Source: Ziziphus jujuba
Lineage: Eukaryota; Streptophyta; Magnoliopsida; Rosales; Rhamnaceae
DNA length: 64,000 nt
Assembly: GCF_031755915.1 (NCBI RefSeq)
Contig: NC_083388.1
Span: 29,793,501 to 29,857,500 of the forward strand
Reading direction: 5' to 3'
This document shows, piece by piece, positions 1 to 10,480 of the stretch (its first letter is position 1; every line of letters begins with the position of its first letter). A program made the translations under genes and the position numbers. A model generated the notes under the pieces. That model was given only the letters and a program-made list of their open reading frames with translations, had not been told where the DNA came from and searched no databases.

Positions 1-443
1 AAGAAGGTTTCTTGCATGCCCAGCACATTGATTAGAGTTAGTTGAGGTAGTTTGGCTTGGTTGGTTACTTTTAATGCTTTTGTATTTATTGCTCAATATG
101 GCAGCATGCCTTATTGTCTTTTTGATGTATTTAAAAGTATGAAAATTGTAATGAAAAACGTTGAGAAAGAAAATATTCAAAAAACAGATTTTGGAAAACA
201 ACATTTTTGGCTCTCTCTCTCTCAACTACTACATTTTTGGTTTCTTCTTCTTCCCAAAAGCTAACAACCTTCTCAAGAACCCTAAACCTCCATTAAAACC
301 AGAAATAAAACCTAAAGAAACCAAAAAAAAAAAAACAAAATCAAGAACCAAGAACCAAGAACCAACAACAATCATTCTTGACTAACACCTTGAATGATTG
401 TGCTCTAGGGTACAACAACATAAACCTACACCAAATTCCATCA
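1..443 (+). repeat. 5' LTR of the Copia element (3' part only)
   Basis: It matches the terminal part of the 3' LTR (4451-4894) almost base for base and ends in CA immediately before the primer binding site. It carries a run of A at about 319-334 whose length differs from the other LTR. The missing left part should be about 570 bases if the two LTRs are the same length. Confidence 0.93.
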
Positions 444-455
444 TGGTATCAGAGC
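444..455 (+). other. Copia primer binding site, initiator Met tRNA type
   Basis: TGGTATCAGAGC follows directly on the LTR end. It is complementary to the 3' end of plant initiator methionine tRNA, the usual minus-strand primer for plant LTR elements. Confidence 0.9.
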
Positions 456-648
456 ATAGTGTAATTTCTTAGGACCTTGTGAGCTTTCAACCTAGACCAT
501 TTTATTTGTGAGAGGATCCCCCACCTAAAGCCTTCCAACCGAAATCAAAACCTCCCAAAAAGACTAGTTGAAACTCACCAAAACACCACCACCCGAGAGC
601 TTGTTCTTGTGTCCATTTTTCAAAACTTTGCAAAAACCATTTTTTCAA

Positions 649-1266
649 ATGGCCTCACAATCCTTTGCAACCCCAACACCACCTAAGTTTGAAGGCCAAA
701 ACTATTCCATTTGGAGTATAAAAATGAAAGCCTACCTTCAAGCCTTTGGTTTATGGGAAGTCATAGAAGAAGGTTATGTAGTGGAGGAGTTGAGAGCTAA
801 TGCAACCCAAGCACAAAGAAATGCACATGAGGCCGAAGTTGCCAAGGCGTTCAAGGCCCTCACTGCCTTGCACTCCTCCATGAGTGATTCCATTTTTACA
901 AGGATAATGTCATGCACAAGTGCTAGAGAGGTTTGGATAAAGCTTCAAGAGGAGTTCCATGGAAATACTAGAACTCGGCAAATGCAAGTTTTAAACCTAA
1001 GAGGAGAGTTTGAGACCTTGAAGATGAAGGAGAATGAGCTTGTCAAGGATTGCATGGAAAGGATGCTCAAAGTGGTAAATCAAATTTGGGTCCTTGGTGA
1101 GCAATTAACCGATCAAAGGGTAGTAGAGAAAGTATTGGTGAGCTTACCCGAAAGGTTTGAAGATAAGATTTCCTCCCTTGAAGAATCTAGAAATCTTAGT
1201 GAAATAACCTTGAGTGAGCTCATCAATGCTCTTCAAGCAAGCAACCAAACAAAGGAGAGCCATTAG
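649..1266 (+). pseudogene. gag: Copia gag, capsid part (frameshifted end)
   Basis: The frame begins at the ATG at 649 (MASQSFATPTPPKFEGQNY), the typical start of a Copia Gag; an upstream ATG in the same frame at 568 adds residues unlike Gag. It encodes the capsid-like UBN2-type domain, with FEGQNYSIWSIKMKAYLQ near the N-terminus and a helical region ending in LINALQ. Gag forms the cytoplasmic virus-like particle that holds the element RNA. The frame stops at 1266 and the continuation is in another frame from about 1256, so a small indel near 1250 separates capsid from nucleocapsid. In this superfamily gag and pol are normally one open frame. Confidence 0.88.
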
Positions 1267-2224
1267 AAAGGAGGAGACCATAGAGAGTGCATTCTATGGT
1301 GGCCACGGCAACAAAAAGAAAAATAAAGGAAGGAAGAGCAACAACACCAACCAAACCGGTTTTACAACCAACAACAACACAAACAACAACAAAAATGGAT
1401 GGAATCAACAACAACAACAACAAAGCCATCAAAACCGAGGAGGGCATCCACCTTGCCCTCATTGCAAGAAGCTTGGACATCCACCATCCAAGTGTTTTTG
1501 GAGGTCGGATGCATCTTGTGAAAGATGTGGAGAAAAAGGCCACATTGCCAAAGTATGCAAGCAAAGGAGACAACAAGCCAATGTAGTTAATGAAGAAGCC
1601 GAGAACCTATTTGTGGCCACATGCCTTAAAGCCACAAGTAGTTGTCTTGGTTGGCTTGTGGATAGTGGTTGCTCACACCACATGAGTTTCCAAAAGGATG
1701 GCTTTATGGAGCTTGACCGAAACTACAAAACCAAAGTGAAGATTGGTGATGGCCGGTTCATGAAAGTAGAAGGCAAAGGAGATGTGTGCTTGAACACCAA
1801 GGAAGGTACCAAAATTATAAAAGATGTGCTATATGTTCCTAGTTTGTGTGAAAACTTGCTTAGTGTAGCACAATTGGTAGAAAGAGGCTTTGCTTTAAAT
1901 TTTGCAAAAGATGGATGTATCATATATGATGCTTGTGGTAATGAGCTGTTTAAGGTACCATTGAAGGATAAAAGCTATAGATTGGACCTAGTTAGGAATG
2001 AACAAGCCTTAAAAGCCAAAGTGGAGTCCATTTCTCAACTTTGGCATAAAAGGCTTGGGCATTCTAGCTATGGTGCCATGAAAAGCACCAATACCATTGT
2101 GAAGGACATGCCAAAGATTGATGAAGATGTTGTTTGGGATTGGACAAAGGAGGAGCTTCTTGTCCATGAAGATAATGCTCGGTTGGATGATGGAGAAGAA
2201 GAAACCAATGACAATGACAATTAA
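1256..2224 (+). pseudogene. pol: Copia nucleocapsid, protease and pre-integrase segment
   Basis: A basic, Asn/Gln-rich stretch is followed by two zinc knuckles of the form CX2CX4HX4C (CPHCKKLGHPPSKC and CERCGEKGHIAKVC, about 1455-1560). The aspartic protease site is WLVDSGCSHHM near 1650-1685. The pre-integrase domain LWHKRLGHSS follows near 2040. At about 2085 the protein jumps from this domain to an acidic linker normally found just before RT, so the HHCC finger remainder and the DDE core of integrase are lost. The frame ends at a TAA at 2222-2224, but the same frame continues with RT-linker sequence, so this is a nonsense change. Confidence 0.88.
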
Positions 2225-3154
2225 GAAAATGAAGATGATGAGGAGGATGCACTTGAGACCATTGGAGTTGAATTGGAGATTGGAGATGGTGTTAGAGGAG
2301 AAAGGCCATTGCTTGAAATATATGAAAGGTGTAATGTTGCCTTGAGTGATCCTACCAATGCTCAAGAAGCTATGCAAAAGAAAGAGTGGATGGAGGCCAT
2401 GCAAACCGAAATGGATATGATAGAAAAGAATGAAACTTGGTCTTTGGTTTCTAAACCTAAAAACAAGAAACCAATTGGTGTAAAGTGGATCTTTAGGACC
2501 AAGTTCAACCCTGATGGAACAATATGCAAGCACAAGGCAAGGCTTGTGGCTAAAGGCTATGCACAACAAGCGGGTGTAGATTATGGAGAGACGTTTGCAT
2601 CGGTTGCAAGAATGGAGACCATAAGGCTCATCCTATCCATCTCGGCCTCAATGTCATGGAAGGTGTACCACCTTGATGTAAAGTCGGCTTTCTTGAATGG
2701 TGTGCTTCAAGAGGAGGTTTATGTCAAGCAACCCGAGGGCTTCATTGTTCAAGGACATGAGGACAAAGTCTACCATCTACACAAGGCACTTTACGGGTTA
2801 AAGCAAGCACCTAGGGCTTGGTATGGCAAGATTGATGGTTACTTGACCTACCAAGGCTTTAGGAGGAGTCCAAATGAGCCAACACTATACATAAGGAATG
2901 AAGAAGGCATGATTGTTATCTCACTCTATGTGGATGATTTGTTGGTCACGGGTGAAAATGAAAAGAATGTGGAAGTTTTGAAAAATGAACTTGAAAAGGA
3001 GTTTGACATGTCAAGCCTTGGTGAAATGAATTACTTCCTTGGAGTGGAAGTGATGCAATGCTCTAAGGGTATTTTCATATCTCAAGAGAAATACATCAAA
3101 GATCTTTTGAAAAAGTTCAACCTTGATGATGCAAGACAATGTCAACACCAATGA
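2225..3154 (+). pseudogene. pol: Copia reverse transcriptase (RVT_2)
   Basis: It is in the same frame as the preceding segment. RT starts around 2340 with the conserved lead PTNAQEAMQKKEWMEAMQ. Expected motifs in order are WIFRTKFNPDG, ARLVAKGYAQQ, the palm motif HLDVKSAFLNG with its catalytic Asp, ALYGLKQAPRAWY, and the catalytic SLYVDDLLVTG near 2920-2950. It would copy element RNA into cDNA in the virus-like particle. The frame closes at 3154 where the neighbouring part of the protein moves to another frame. Catalytic aspartates are present in the sequence, but the gene is disabled by flanking breaks. Confidence 0.92.
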
Positions 3155-3201
3155 GCTAAGGAGACAAATACGAGAAGGAGGATGGCACACCAAAGGTAAA
3201 C

Positions 3202-3888
3202 CCGACCCTATATAGAAGCATGATAGGAAGTTTGCTCTATGTATGTTCATCAAGACCAGATATTATGCATGCCACATGTGTTTTGTCTAGACATATGCAA
3301 GCACCATCCCAAAACCATTTTGTAGGTGCCAAAAGAATTCTTAGATACTTAAAAGGAACATAAGACTTTGGAGTTTGGTATGATAGGCAAGATGTGATGA
3401 GATTAAGGACCTACTCGGATAGTGATTGGGCTGGATGCTTGGATGATATGAAGAGCACTTTGGAGTATCTTTTCTCACTTGGTAGTGGACCATTCTCATG
3501 GAATGCAAAGAAGCAAGCAACAACCACTCAAAGCACCGCCGAAGCCGAGTACATTGCTTGCTCTTCATGTGCAAATCAATGCATTTGGCTTAGGAAATTA
3601 TTGGAGGACCTTGGTTATCCTCAAGAGGGTTCAACCATCATCAAATGTGACAACACTTCAGCCATATCAATAGCCAAGAACCCCGTTCAACATGGAAGGA
3701 CAAAACACATACCGGTGAAGTATCACTCTTTGAGGGAGTTTAAAGAAAATGGAGAAGTAAGCTTGGAATATATCAAGACTAAAGATAACCTTGCAGATTT
3801 ATTCACCAAGCCACTTCCAAAAGCAAGATTTGATACCTTGAGGAAGCTTCTAAATATTTTAAGCAATAACACCAAGGAGGAGTGTTGA
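3202..3888 (+). pseudogene. pol: Copia RNase H domain
   Basis: After a frameshift near 3155-3200 the frame resumes with PTLYRSMIGSLLYVCSSRPD, the usual RT-RNase H connection. A TAA at 3361 interrupts it. The RNase H domain proper starts near 3400 with TYSDSDWAGC (first catalytic Asp), followed by STAEAEYIACSSC (catalytic Glu) and IKCDNTSAISIAKNP (catalytic Asp). It ends with KDNLADLFTKPLP, the standard Copia C-terminus. The stop codon overlaps the first bases of the 3' LTR. RNase H removes the RNA strand of the RNA:DNA hybrid. Confidence 0.9.
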
Positions 3889-4894
3889 AATGTGGTGATC
3901 TTGCCACAATGTGCAAGGTAGTTCGGTTACACTTGCACTCTTTGTTTTGCAACATCAAAGACCAAACATTATTTATGTTTATGCATTTTATTTTATCTTG
4001 TAATGTTTAAGAACAATATCCTTTTTGTAATTCCCTAAGCTCATTATCTAGCTTAAGGCCTTTTTTGTCTAGTTGCTGGAATTGTATTTCCAGCAACATA
4101 AGTCCACTTCCTTGGATTCCGTTTGAAGTAGGTTTGGTATTTGGACCTGAATTTTGGATATGATAAACTGTATATGCAGGGGAAGCAGCAACAAAAAGAA
4201 TGGCCCAATTTGGAGCTAGGAAGGCTGAGTTAAGCCCAAAACAATCTGACCCTTGTGCAGTATTGTTGCCTAGAAAACTGGGCAAAACTGCCTCGGGTTT
4301 GATTACTTTTGAATGGGTAAATAGACTTTGGTTTATCTGATTTTTGGGTGGAACATATTTTAATATTCAAAAAGGCTTCCCTCCAATTTTCAAGTCAAAT
4401 GGAGCTGGTTTTCAAATTCAAATGCCTTAAACAAGCTGAACTGCCCATTAAAGAAGGTTTCTTGCATGCCCAGCACATTGATTAAAGTTAGTTGAGGTAG
4501 TTTGGCTTGGTTGGTTACTTTTAATGCTTTTGTATTTATTACTCAATATGGCAGCATCCCTTATTGTCTTTTTGATGTATTTAAAAGTATGAAAATTGTA
4601 ATGAAAAATGTTGAGAAAGAAAATATTCAAAAACAGATTTTGAAAAACAACATTTTTGGCTCTCTCTCTCTCAACTACTACATTTTTGGTTTCTTCTTCT
4701 TCCCAAAAGCTAACAACCTTCTCAAGAACCCTAAACCTCCATTAAAACCAGAAACAAAACCTAAACAAACCAAAAAAAAAAAAAAACAAAATCAAGAACC
4801 AAGAACCAAGAACCAACAACAATCATTCTTGACTAACACCTTGAATGATTGTGCTCTAGGGTACAACAACATAAACCTACACCAAATTCCATCA
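3883..4894 (+). repeat. 3' LTR of the Copia element (about 1012 bp)
   Basis: It starts TGTTGAAATG right after a purine-rich tract (CCAAGGAGGAG) and ends CCATCA, giving TG...CA ends. The last 444 bases duplicate positions 1-443. The next bases, CTAAC, begin the interrupted Gypsy sequence. Confidence 0.9.
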
Positions 4895-5606
4895 CTAACA
4901 CCTTTACCTTTGAGTGAGCGTGCTAATCTAGATGGAAAACAAAAAGTTGATTTTGTAAAACAGATTCATGAGAAGAAAAGGCAAATATTGAAAGGAGGAC
5001 CGAGCAATATGCTAAGGTGGCTAATCAAGGCCCAAAACCAATGGTCTTTGAACCTGGAGATTGGGTGTGGCTGCATTTGAGGAAAGAAAGATTTCCTGAG
5101 TTTTGGAAAGGATACAAGAGAATGCCTGCAAACTTGATCTACCGGGTGAGTATAATGTTAGTGCAACCTTCAATGTTGCTGATTTGTCTCCTTTTGCTAC
5201 AGGTGATGACTTTGATTTGAGGGCAAATCCTTTTCAAGAGGAGGGGAATGATGCGAATCCGCCTGAACTCGTACAACTGACAACTCATTGGGGTACTGAT
5301 CCAATACGGATGAAGACTGGATCGATCACTAGGGCTCAAGATAAGAGGTTTAAGGACAACCTTGCTGCCTTTATCCAGAAAGTAATTCATTCTCAAAAGG
5401 GCTTGTCCATACCTGAAGATAAAAGACCTGTTTTAAGTATCCAAGTGGTGGAGGCTGATACATCGGGCATTTTACATCGGACACCCATACATCGGACATT
5501 TTATATCGGACACTTTATATTGGACACCCATACATCGGACATTTTATATTGTACACCCATGCCTCGGGCATCTGACCTCGGACTTCGGACATCAAACATA
5601 ACTTAG
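4895..5606 (+). pseudogene. pol: Gypsy integrase C-terminal fragment reading into the LTR
   Basis: It encodes [20 protein letters not shown], then the [13 protein letters not shown] segment, then [19 protein letters not shown], all typical of the plant Ty3/Gypsy integrase tail. About 57 bases covering the GDGPFQV (GPF) module, present in the copies near 9020 and 37230, are deleted around 5100. The frame from 5103 stays open across the polypurine tract and for about 119 codons into the LTR, including SITRAQDKRFKDNL. Frame changes near 5000-5100 show it is not functional. Confidence 0.8.
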
Positions 5607-6112
5607 TTCGAACATCAGGCGAACATAAGTTAGCTCGGACAGACATAAGTTAGCTCGGACATCAGACATAAGTCAGCTTAGTTGTCAAACTAGTTAACTC
5701 ATTTTCTAATTTGCGTTTGACTTTCTTTGGGTTTTTATTTATTTATTTGCTGGATAAATAAGTTTAGGAAAGTTATTATTTTATTATTTTCATTGTAAGT
5801 TAATTAATTTCCTACTTCAAAATAAGGGAATTAATTAATCCAAATTAGATTAGGAAGGGATGTGAAATTAGGCAATTTCCTAATTGGATTCTATGTTGGC
5901 CGAAATTTCCTAATCCTTTTAGGGTTTTATTTTGTTCATTCAAAGCCTATTTAAAGGCTTATTTTCAATGAGAAAAAAAGCTTGAATTTTATACAGAAAA
6001 TTATTTGTGAGATTGAATTCTCTTTGTTCTTTTGAACACCTAAAACACCATTAATGCATGAGTGTTTTAGTTTGACTTATCAATAGGCCTTCCATCACCT
6101 ATTGTGGCATCT
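5249..6112 (+). repeat. Partial 3' Gypsy LTR, minisatellite type
   Basis: It begins TGATGCGAATCC after the polypurine tract. Positions 5455-5560 hold degenerate repeats of a 'catcggacattttatat' type and 5600-5680 hold a few copies of the 'agttagctcggacag' unit that is expanded in other LTRs here. The conserved 3' half (aattaatt block, 'aaagcctatttaaaggctta') follows until truncation. Confidence 0.82.
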
Positions 6113-6562
6113 TTCTCATATAAGCAGACACCTTTCTCATTATTTCAGCAGATCCTTAAAAAAACAAAAAAGAGTTTGTATCGAATAAAATATATACTTC
6201 GACTTTCTTGTCTTAAAACTTTGGCTCGTAAACAATAAAGTATTGTATAGGTTTTTTTAAAAAGATTAGGTTCGGAATTATTGGAAGAGCTCTTTATGCA
6301 GGAAGAAGGGGTTCTTTCTTTGATTTTACCAAAAACTTATTTGACTTTTCAAAGGTTATGTAGAGGGCAAATTTGGTATTGTTATATTGTTTGCATCAAT
6401 GATCTGGTCAATCATGAATGCTTGGCTATTCGACCATCGAAATGGAAATTATCCTTAAATGTTGAAGAGATAGCAAAAAATTTATTTAGTCATCTATTAT
6501 GAAATGTTCATCTAGTAAGGGTAAAGGTTGATCAACTGAATATCCAACTTTGTTAGAGGCTT
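6113..6562 (+). other. NUPT segment: matK 3' end and adjoining trnK intron
   Basis: This is plastid DNA inserted in the nuclear chromosome. It contains the end of matK followed by the 3' half of the trnK-UUU group II intron. It joins ycf15-side sequence at about 6562. matK lies in the plastid large single-copy region and ycf15 in the inverted repeat, so the junction is a rearrangement rather than native plastid order. Confidence 0.8.
6141..6420 (+). pseudogene. matK: matK C-terminal fragment (plastid maturase K, nuclear copy)
   Basis: Conceptual translation with frame corrections gives KKSLYRIKYILRLSCLKTLARK, matching the conserved maturase domain X near the MatK C-terminus, and later [16 protein letters not shown], the usual MatK end. 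MatK is the plastid group II intron maturase. At least one frameshift and two stops (in 'ARK*SIV*') separate these blocks, and only about 95 of roughly 500 codons remain, so it is a dead organelle fragment. It lacks a plastid promoter context in the nucleus. Confidence 0.82.
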
Positions 6563-6565
6563 GTC

Positions 6566-6754
6566 GTGGAAATATTTGTTTCTTCCATATTTTGGACCTC
6601 AGCTCCATGGAACAATATACTATTGCTGAAACATGGAAGAATTGAAATCTTAGATCAAAACATTAGGGATGGATGGTATGAATTGCCTAAACAAGAATTC
6701 TTGAACAACGAACAACCAGAGCTATTACTCACTACATCAAAAAATTTCCATTAA
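6566..6754 (+). pseudogene. ycf15: ycf15 fragment (plastid, nuclear copy)
   Basis: The frame [17 protein letters not shown]...[11 protein letters not shown] matches the N-terminal two thirds of plastid Ycf15, a short conserved frame between ycf2 and trnL-CAA whose coding status is itself doubtful. It ends early at 6754, and the expected continuation (PLMKD and following) appears in another frame just downstream. In plastids ycf15 lies opposite in strand to trnL-CAA and ndhB, as here, so this part of the insertion keeps the native order. Confidence 0.85.
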
Positions 6755-7238
6755 TGAAAGATGTAAATCCATTGGAAAATAAAAAATATGCATGTCGGAT
6801 GAAATGGTTGTTGCTATCTGCTATAATAATGGATCATTAATTTAACTGAATAACTAAATAAAATAGATAGACATTTCTCTTCATCTCAGGTCGACGGATC
6901 TTCTCAATTGACCCCTATATGGATAATACACATTCCAATTGATCAAATAGTATCCATTTTAGGAACGTCCACTACCAAAGTCACTGAATGGGTAAATCGC
7001 CAGTCCTTAAAATGGACTATGTAATGTACTTCATCTGCTGGGTTATGGTGGGGGCATTTTACCAGAGGTTTCTATTGTATCAGGCTACCCTTGTATATAC
7101 TCAGGCGGTGGGGTGGGTGCAGGATGGACGATTTCAAAGCGGACTCCCCATTTATTAAATAGGGAAGATCAACAAGATTTCGTGATCCACTGCCGAACTT
7201 ATTCCAATTCATTGAGCATTCTCAATATTCAATATTAT
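6755..7238. other. Plastid ycf15 to trnL-CAA spacer (NUPT)
   Basis: It continues colinearly from ycf15 to trnL-CAA. No open frame of note and no other feature is visible. Confidence 0.65.
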
Positions 7239-7318
7239 TCCTTGAAGAGGATTCAAACCTCCACGCTCTTTAGCACAAGATTTTGAGTCTCGCGTGTCTA
7301 CCATTTTACCACCAAGGC
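7239..7318 (-). pseudogene. trnL-CAA: trnL-CAA (plastid tRNA-Leu, nuclear copy)
   Basis: On the minus strand the 80 bases read as plastid tRNA-Leu with anticodon CAA in the context ACTCAAAATC, a long variable arm (GCTAAAGAGCGT) and a T-arm reading GGTTTGAATCC. Compared with the recalled plastid gene there are changes in the D region (GGTAAAATGG), anticodon stem, T loop and acceptor end. It lies between ycf15 and ndhB as in the plastid inverted repeat. Being an old organelle copy, it is unlikely to give functional tRNA. Confidence 0.85.
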
Positions 7319-7849
7319 ATCTTGAAAGTGAATCGTATTCCATGAATATGATATCTCTCCAGTGTGATATATGACAACGATGGAGTGTTAGAGTATTTCT
7401 ATTGATTGTTAATGTCATAAAGGCCCGAATCGGACATCCAATTGCTTCGATTTGAATTATCCAGAGAGTGCTTTATCTTAAATTTATATATTATATCAAA
7501 AAGATGGACAATCAAACCTATTTCTCAGTTTAATAGAAGCCCAAGGAGGTGAGGTGAATAGGGTCCTAAATAACGAGAGCCATGTAAAAAGCATGTCCGA
7601 TTACACCTATTCCTAATCCTAAATGGAATGTAATGATGTAGGCATGCATATATAAACATAGTATCAATTTTGATATGTTCAAATGACTCATTCTCATAAT
7701 TAGAATGTATATAATCCTATAACCCTATTCCGGTCTGCTTCGTTATGGAATGAACTTATAATCATGGACTCGACTCGATCATCAGATTATAGATTATAGG
7801 TTCATAACCCTAGCCTATTCCCATTTTGGGTGGAACATATCTACTAATT
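7319..7849. other. Plastid trnL-CAA to ndhB spacer (NUPT), interrupted at its end
   Basis: This is non-coding sequence of the plastid inverted repeat type between trnL-CAA and the ndhB 3' end. It ends in TAATT, the left target-site duplicate of the Gypsy insertion at 7850-15771; sequence resumes at 15777. Confidence 0.7.
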
Positions 7850-8861
7850 TGATACGAACCTAGGACGACCTACTCCTAAACCCGTATTATATTAGCCCGG
7901 ATCTTAATTAAGTTCAAGTTCTAATGGAATTGACCTCAACCCCTAACCAACCTGTGGTTAGAAACCTTGGTATAATGTAGACGCCACAATAGGGGATGGA
8001 AAGCCTATTGATAAGTCAAGCTAAAACAACCAATTCTCTAATGGTGTTTTAGGTGTTCTCAAAGAACAAAGAGATAATTAATCTCACTAGTATTTTCTCA
8101 ATCAAATCAAAGTTATTTCTTATTAAAAAATAAGCCTTTAAATAGGTTTTGAAAGAAACAAAATAAACCCTAAAAACCCTAGATAAAACTGGCCACACAC
8201 ATAAGGAAACCTAGTTGGCCGCAACTACACTTCCTTTCCTAATCTAAGTTTGATTAATTAATTCCTTTATATTAAATTAGGAATTAATTAATTTACAATA
8301 AAATAAAAACCTTCCTAAAGTTATTTGTCCAGAAAATAAATAAATAAAAACCCAAAAAGAAATAAAGTCAATCGCAAATTAGGTAACGAGTTGACTTTGA
8401 CGTCTAGGCTGAATTATGTCTTCAACCGAGCTAACTTATGTCTGCCTGATGTCCGAGCTAACTGATGTCTGTCCGAGCTAACTTATGTTTGGCCGAGCTA
8501 ACTGATGTCTGTCCGAACTAAGTTGTGTCTGGCCGAGCTAACGATTGTCTGTCCGAGCTACGTTACATCCGAAGTTCGAGATCAGATGTCCGAGGCAAGA
8601 CTCGGCCGAGATTAGATGTCCGAGACATGGGTATCCAATATAAAATATCCGATGTATCAGCCTCCACCACTTGAATACTTAAAACAGGTCTTTTATCCTC
8701 AGGTATGGACAAGCCCTTTTGAGAATGGATTACTTTCTGGATAAAGGCAGCAAGGTTGTCCTTAAACCTCTTAGCTTGAGCCCTAGTGATCGGTCCAATC
8801 TTCATCTGTATCGGATCAGTACCCCAGCGAGTTGTTGGTGGTACGAGCTGGGTTTGCATCA
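7850..8861 (-). repeat. 3' LTR of the 7850-15771 Gypsy element
   Basis: On the plus strand it begins TGATACGAACCTAGG and ends TTTGCATCA, followed by the complement of the polypurine tract (TTCCCCTCC). It holds a 20-bp minisatellite at about 8405-8575. Confidence 0.9.
8405..8575 (-). repeat. 20-bp minisatellite inside Gypsy LTR
   Basis: On the plus strand, tandem degenerate copies of about 20 bases built on 'gagctaacttatgtctgtcc' occur, about eight units. Confidence 0.8.
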
Positions 8862-10180
8862 TTCCCCTCCTTTTGAAAAGGATTTGTCCTCTAATTGAAG
8901 TCATCACCTGCAGCAAAAGGAGATAGATCAGCAACATTAAAGGTGGCACTAACACTATACTCACCCGGTAAATCAAGTTTGTAGGCATTGTCGTTTATCC
9001 TCTTCAAAACTTGAAAAGGTCCATCGCCCCTCGGCATGAGTTTGGATTTCCGTTGTTCAGGAAAACTTTCTTTCCTTAAATGCAGCCACACCCAATCTCC
9101 AGGTTCAAACACCATTGATTTTCGGCCTTGATTAGCCACCTTTGCATATTGCTCGGTCCGCCTCTCAATATTTGCTCGTGTCTTCTCATGAATCTGCTTT
9201 ACAAATTCAGCTTTTTGTTTTCCGTCTAGATTAGCACGCTCACTTAAAGGTAAATGTGTTAAATCTAATGGAGTCAAAGGATTAAAACCATAAACAATTT
9301 CAAATGGAGTAAATTTAGTTGCTGAATGTAAAGACCTATTATATGCAAATTCAACATGTGGCAAACATTCTTCCCAAGTTCTTAAATTTCTACTAATTAA
9401 TGCTCTCAACAATGCAGACAAGGTTCTATTTACTACTTCGGTTTGTCCATCAGTTTGTGGATGACAAGTAGTTGAAAATAAAAGCTTAGTACCTAATTTA
9501 GCCCACAAAGTTTTCCAAAAATAGCTTAAGAATTTAGCATCCCTATCCGAAACAATAGTTCTTGGCATTCCATGCAATCTCACAATTTCCTTGAAAAATA
9601 AATTAGCAATATTGGATGCATCATCAGTTTTGTTACATGCAATAAAATGTGCCATCTTAGAAAAACTATCTACTACAACAAATATTGAATCCTTACCTGT
9701 CCTTGACCTAGGCAAACCAAGAATAAAATCCATAGACAAATCTACCCAAGGACAGGTAGGAATCGGCAAAGGCTTATACAATCCATGCGGCTTCAATGTT
9801 GATTTTGTTTTTCGGCACTTCAAACATCTTTCACAAATTCTCTCAACATCTCTCTTCATGTTAGTCCAATAAAAATGTTCTTGTAGCAAGGATAAAGTTT
9901 TAAAACACCAAAATGACCCATTAAACCACCCCCATGTCCTTCCCGAACCAATAATTCCCTAATACTACAATTAGGCACACAAAGTTTGTTTTCCTTAAAC
10001 AAATATCCCTCAAATATGAAAAATTTATTAAATCCATGTTTCAAACAGGTTTTAAAAATTTCTCCAAAGTCACTATCATGCTCATCAAGTTATTTTAATT
10101 GTTCAAATCCAAGAAATCTATCATCTAAGGTAGAAAAGAGTACATACCTTCGGGATAATGCATCGGCAACCACATTTTCT
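8862..10180 (-). pseudogene. pol: Gypsy integrase
   Basis: The N-terminal zinc finger is visible as [13 protein letters not shown] followed by [12 protein letters not shown] (HHCC, about 9800-9945). The DDE core reads [11 protein letters not shown] (first Asp), [10 protein letters not shown] (second Asp) and [13 protein letters not shown] (Glu), from about 9720 down to 9425. The GPY/F-type module reads [13 protein letters not shown] near 9000-9040, then [19 protein letters not shown]. Integrase inserts the cDNA and makes the 5-bp target duplication. Residues 9889 and 10044 bound frame breaks between finger and core. No chromodomain is recognisable after the GPF module. Confidence 0.9.
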
Positions 10181-10480
10181 TTACCTTTGTTGTAGCGGAT
10201 CACATAGGGAAAAGGTTTCAATAAATTCAATCCACTTAGCATGCCTTCGGTTGAGCTTTTTTTTACCCTTGATATGCTTCAAAGACTCATGATCCGTATG
10301 AATCACAAACTCCTTTGGCATGAGATAATGCTGCCATGTCTCCGAAGCCCTCACCAAAGCATACATCTCCTTGTTATAAGTCGGGTAGTTTCGGGCAGCG
10401 CCATTTAATTTTTCCCTAAAGTAGGCTATGGGTCTTCCTTCTTGCATTAAGAAAGCTCCAATACCTACACCCGAAGTCAA
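10181..10480 (-). pseudogene. pol: Gypsy RNase H, catalytic Asp deleted
   Basis: The frame [21 protein letters not shown]...[15 protein letters not shown]...[12 protein letters not shown] is the Ty3-type RNase H. Compared with the copy at 35775-35815, which has [11 protein letters not shown], 14 bases just before GVGIG are missing here, removing the first catalytic aspartate and shifting the frame. The enzyme would be inactive even without the other stops. Confidence 0.87.

Larger units (their letters stand above)
1..4894 (+). mobile_element. Ty1/Copia LTR retrotransposon, 5' end cut by window, integrase deleted
   Basis: The order is LTR, primer site, gag, CCHC knuckles, protease, pre-integrase domain, reverse transcriptase, RNase H, LTR, which is the Copia order except that the integrase catalytic core is absent. 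The last 444 bases of both LTRs align with about seven substitutions and two small indels, so the insertion is fairly young. The coding region is broken by frameshifts and stops, so this copy cannot make its own enzymes. The right LTR abuts Gypsy integrase-end sequence at 4895, showing that the element landed inside a Gypsy element. The left LTR start and left target duplication lie outside the window. Confidence 0.93.
4895..6112 (+). mobile_element. Truncated Ty3/Gypsy element: integrase C-terminus plus partial 3' LTR
   Basis: The sequence picks up in the integrase C-terminal region and is parallel to about 37005 onward of the nearly complete copy. It runs through a polypurine tract at about 5235-5248 into an LTR (5249-6112). 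The LTR stops inside the conserved segment 'ctattgtggcatct', where matK-type plastid DNA begins. The 5' part of this element lies to the left of the Copia insertion, outside the window. Confidence 0.85.

Noticed and set aside
2009..2569. Antisense 186-codon open frame across the Copia linker and RT
   Set aside because: It lies opposite recognised RT coding sequence and has no family features; it is a shadow of the sense gene.
6281..6502. A 73-codon frame that might be a novel gene
   Set aside because: Its middle ([16 protein letters not shown]) and upstream YRIKYILRLSC identify it as the matK end in a shifted frame running into trnK intron.
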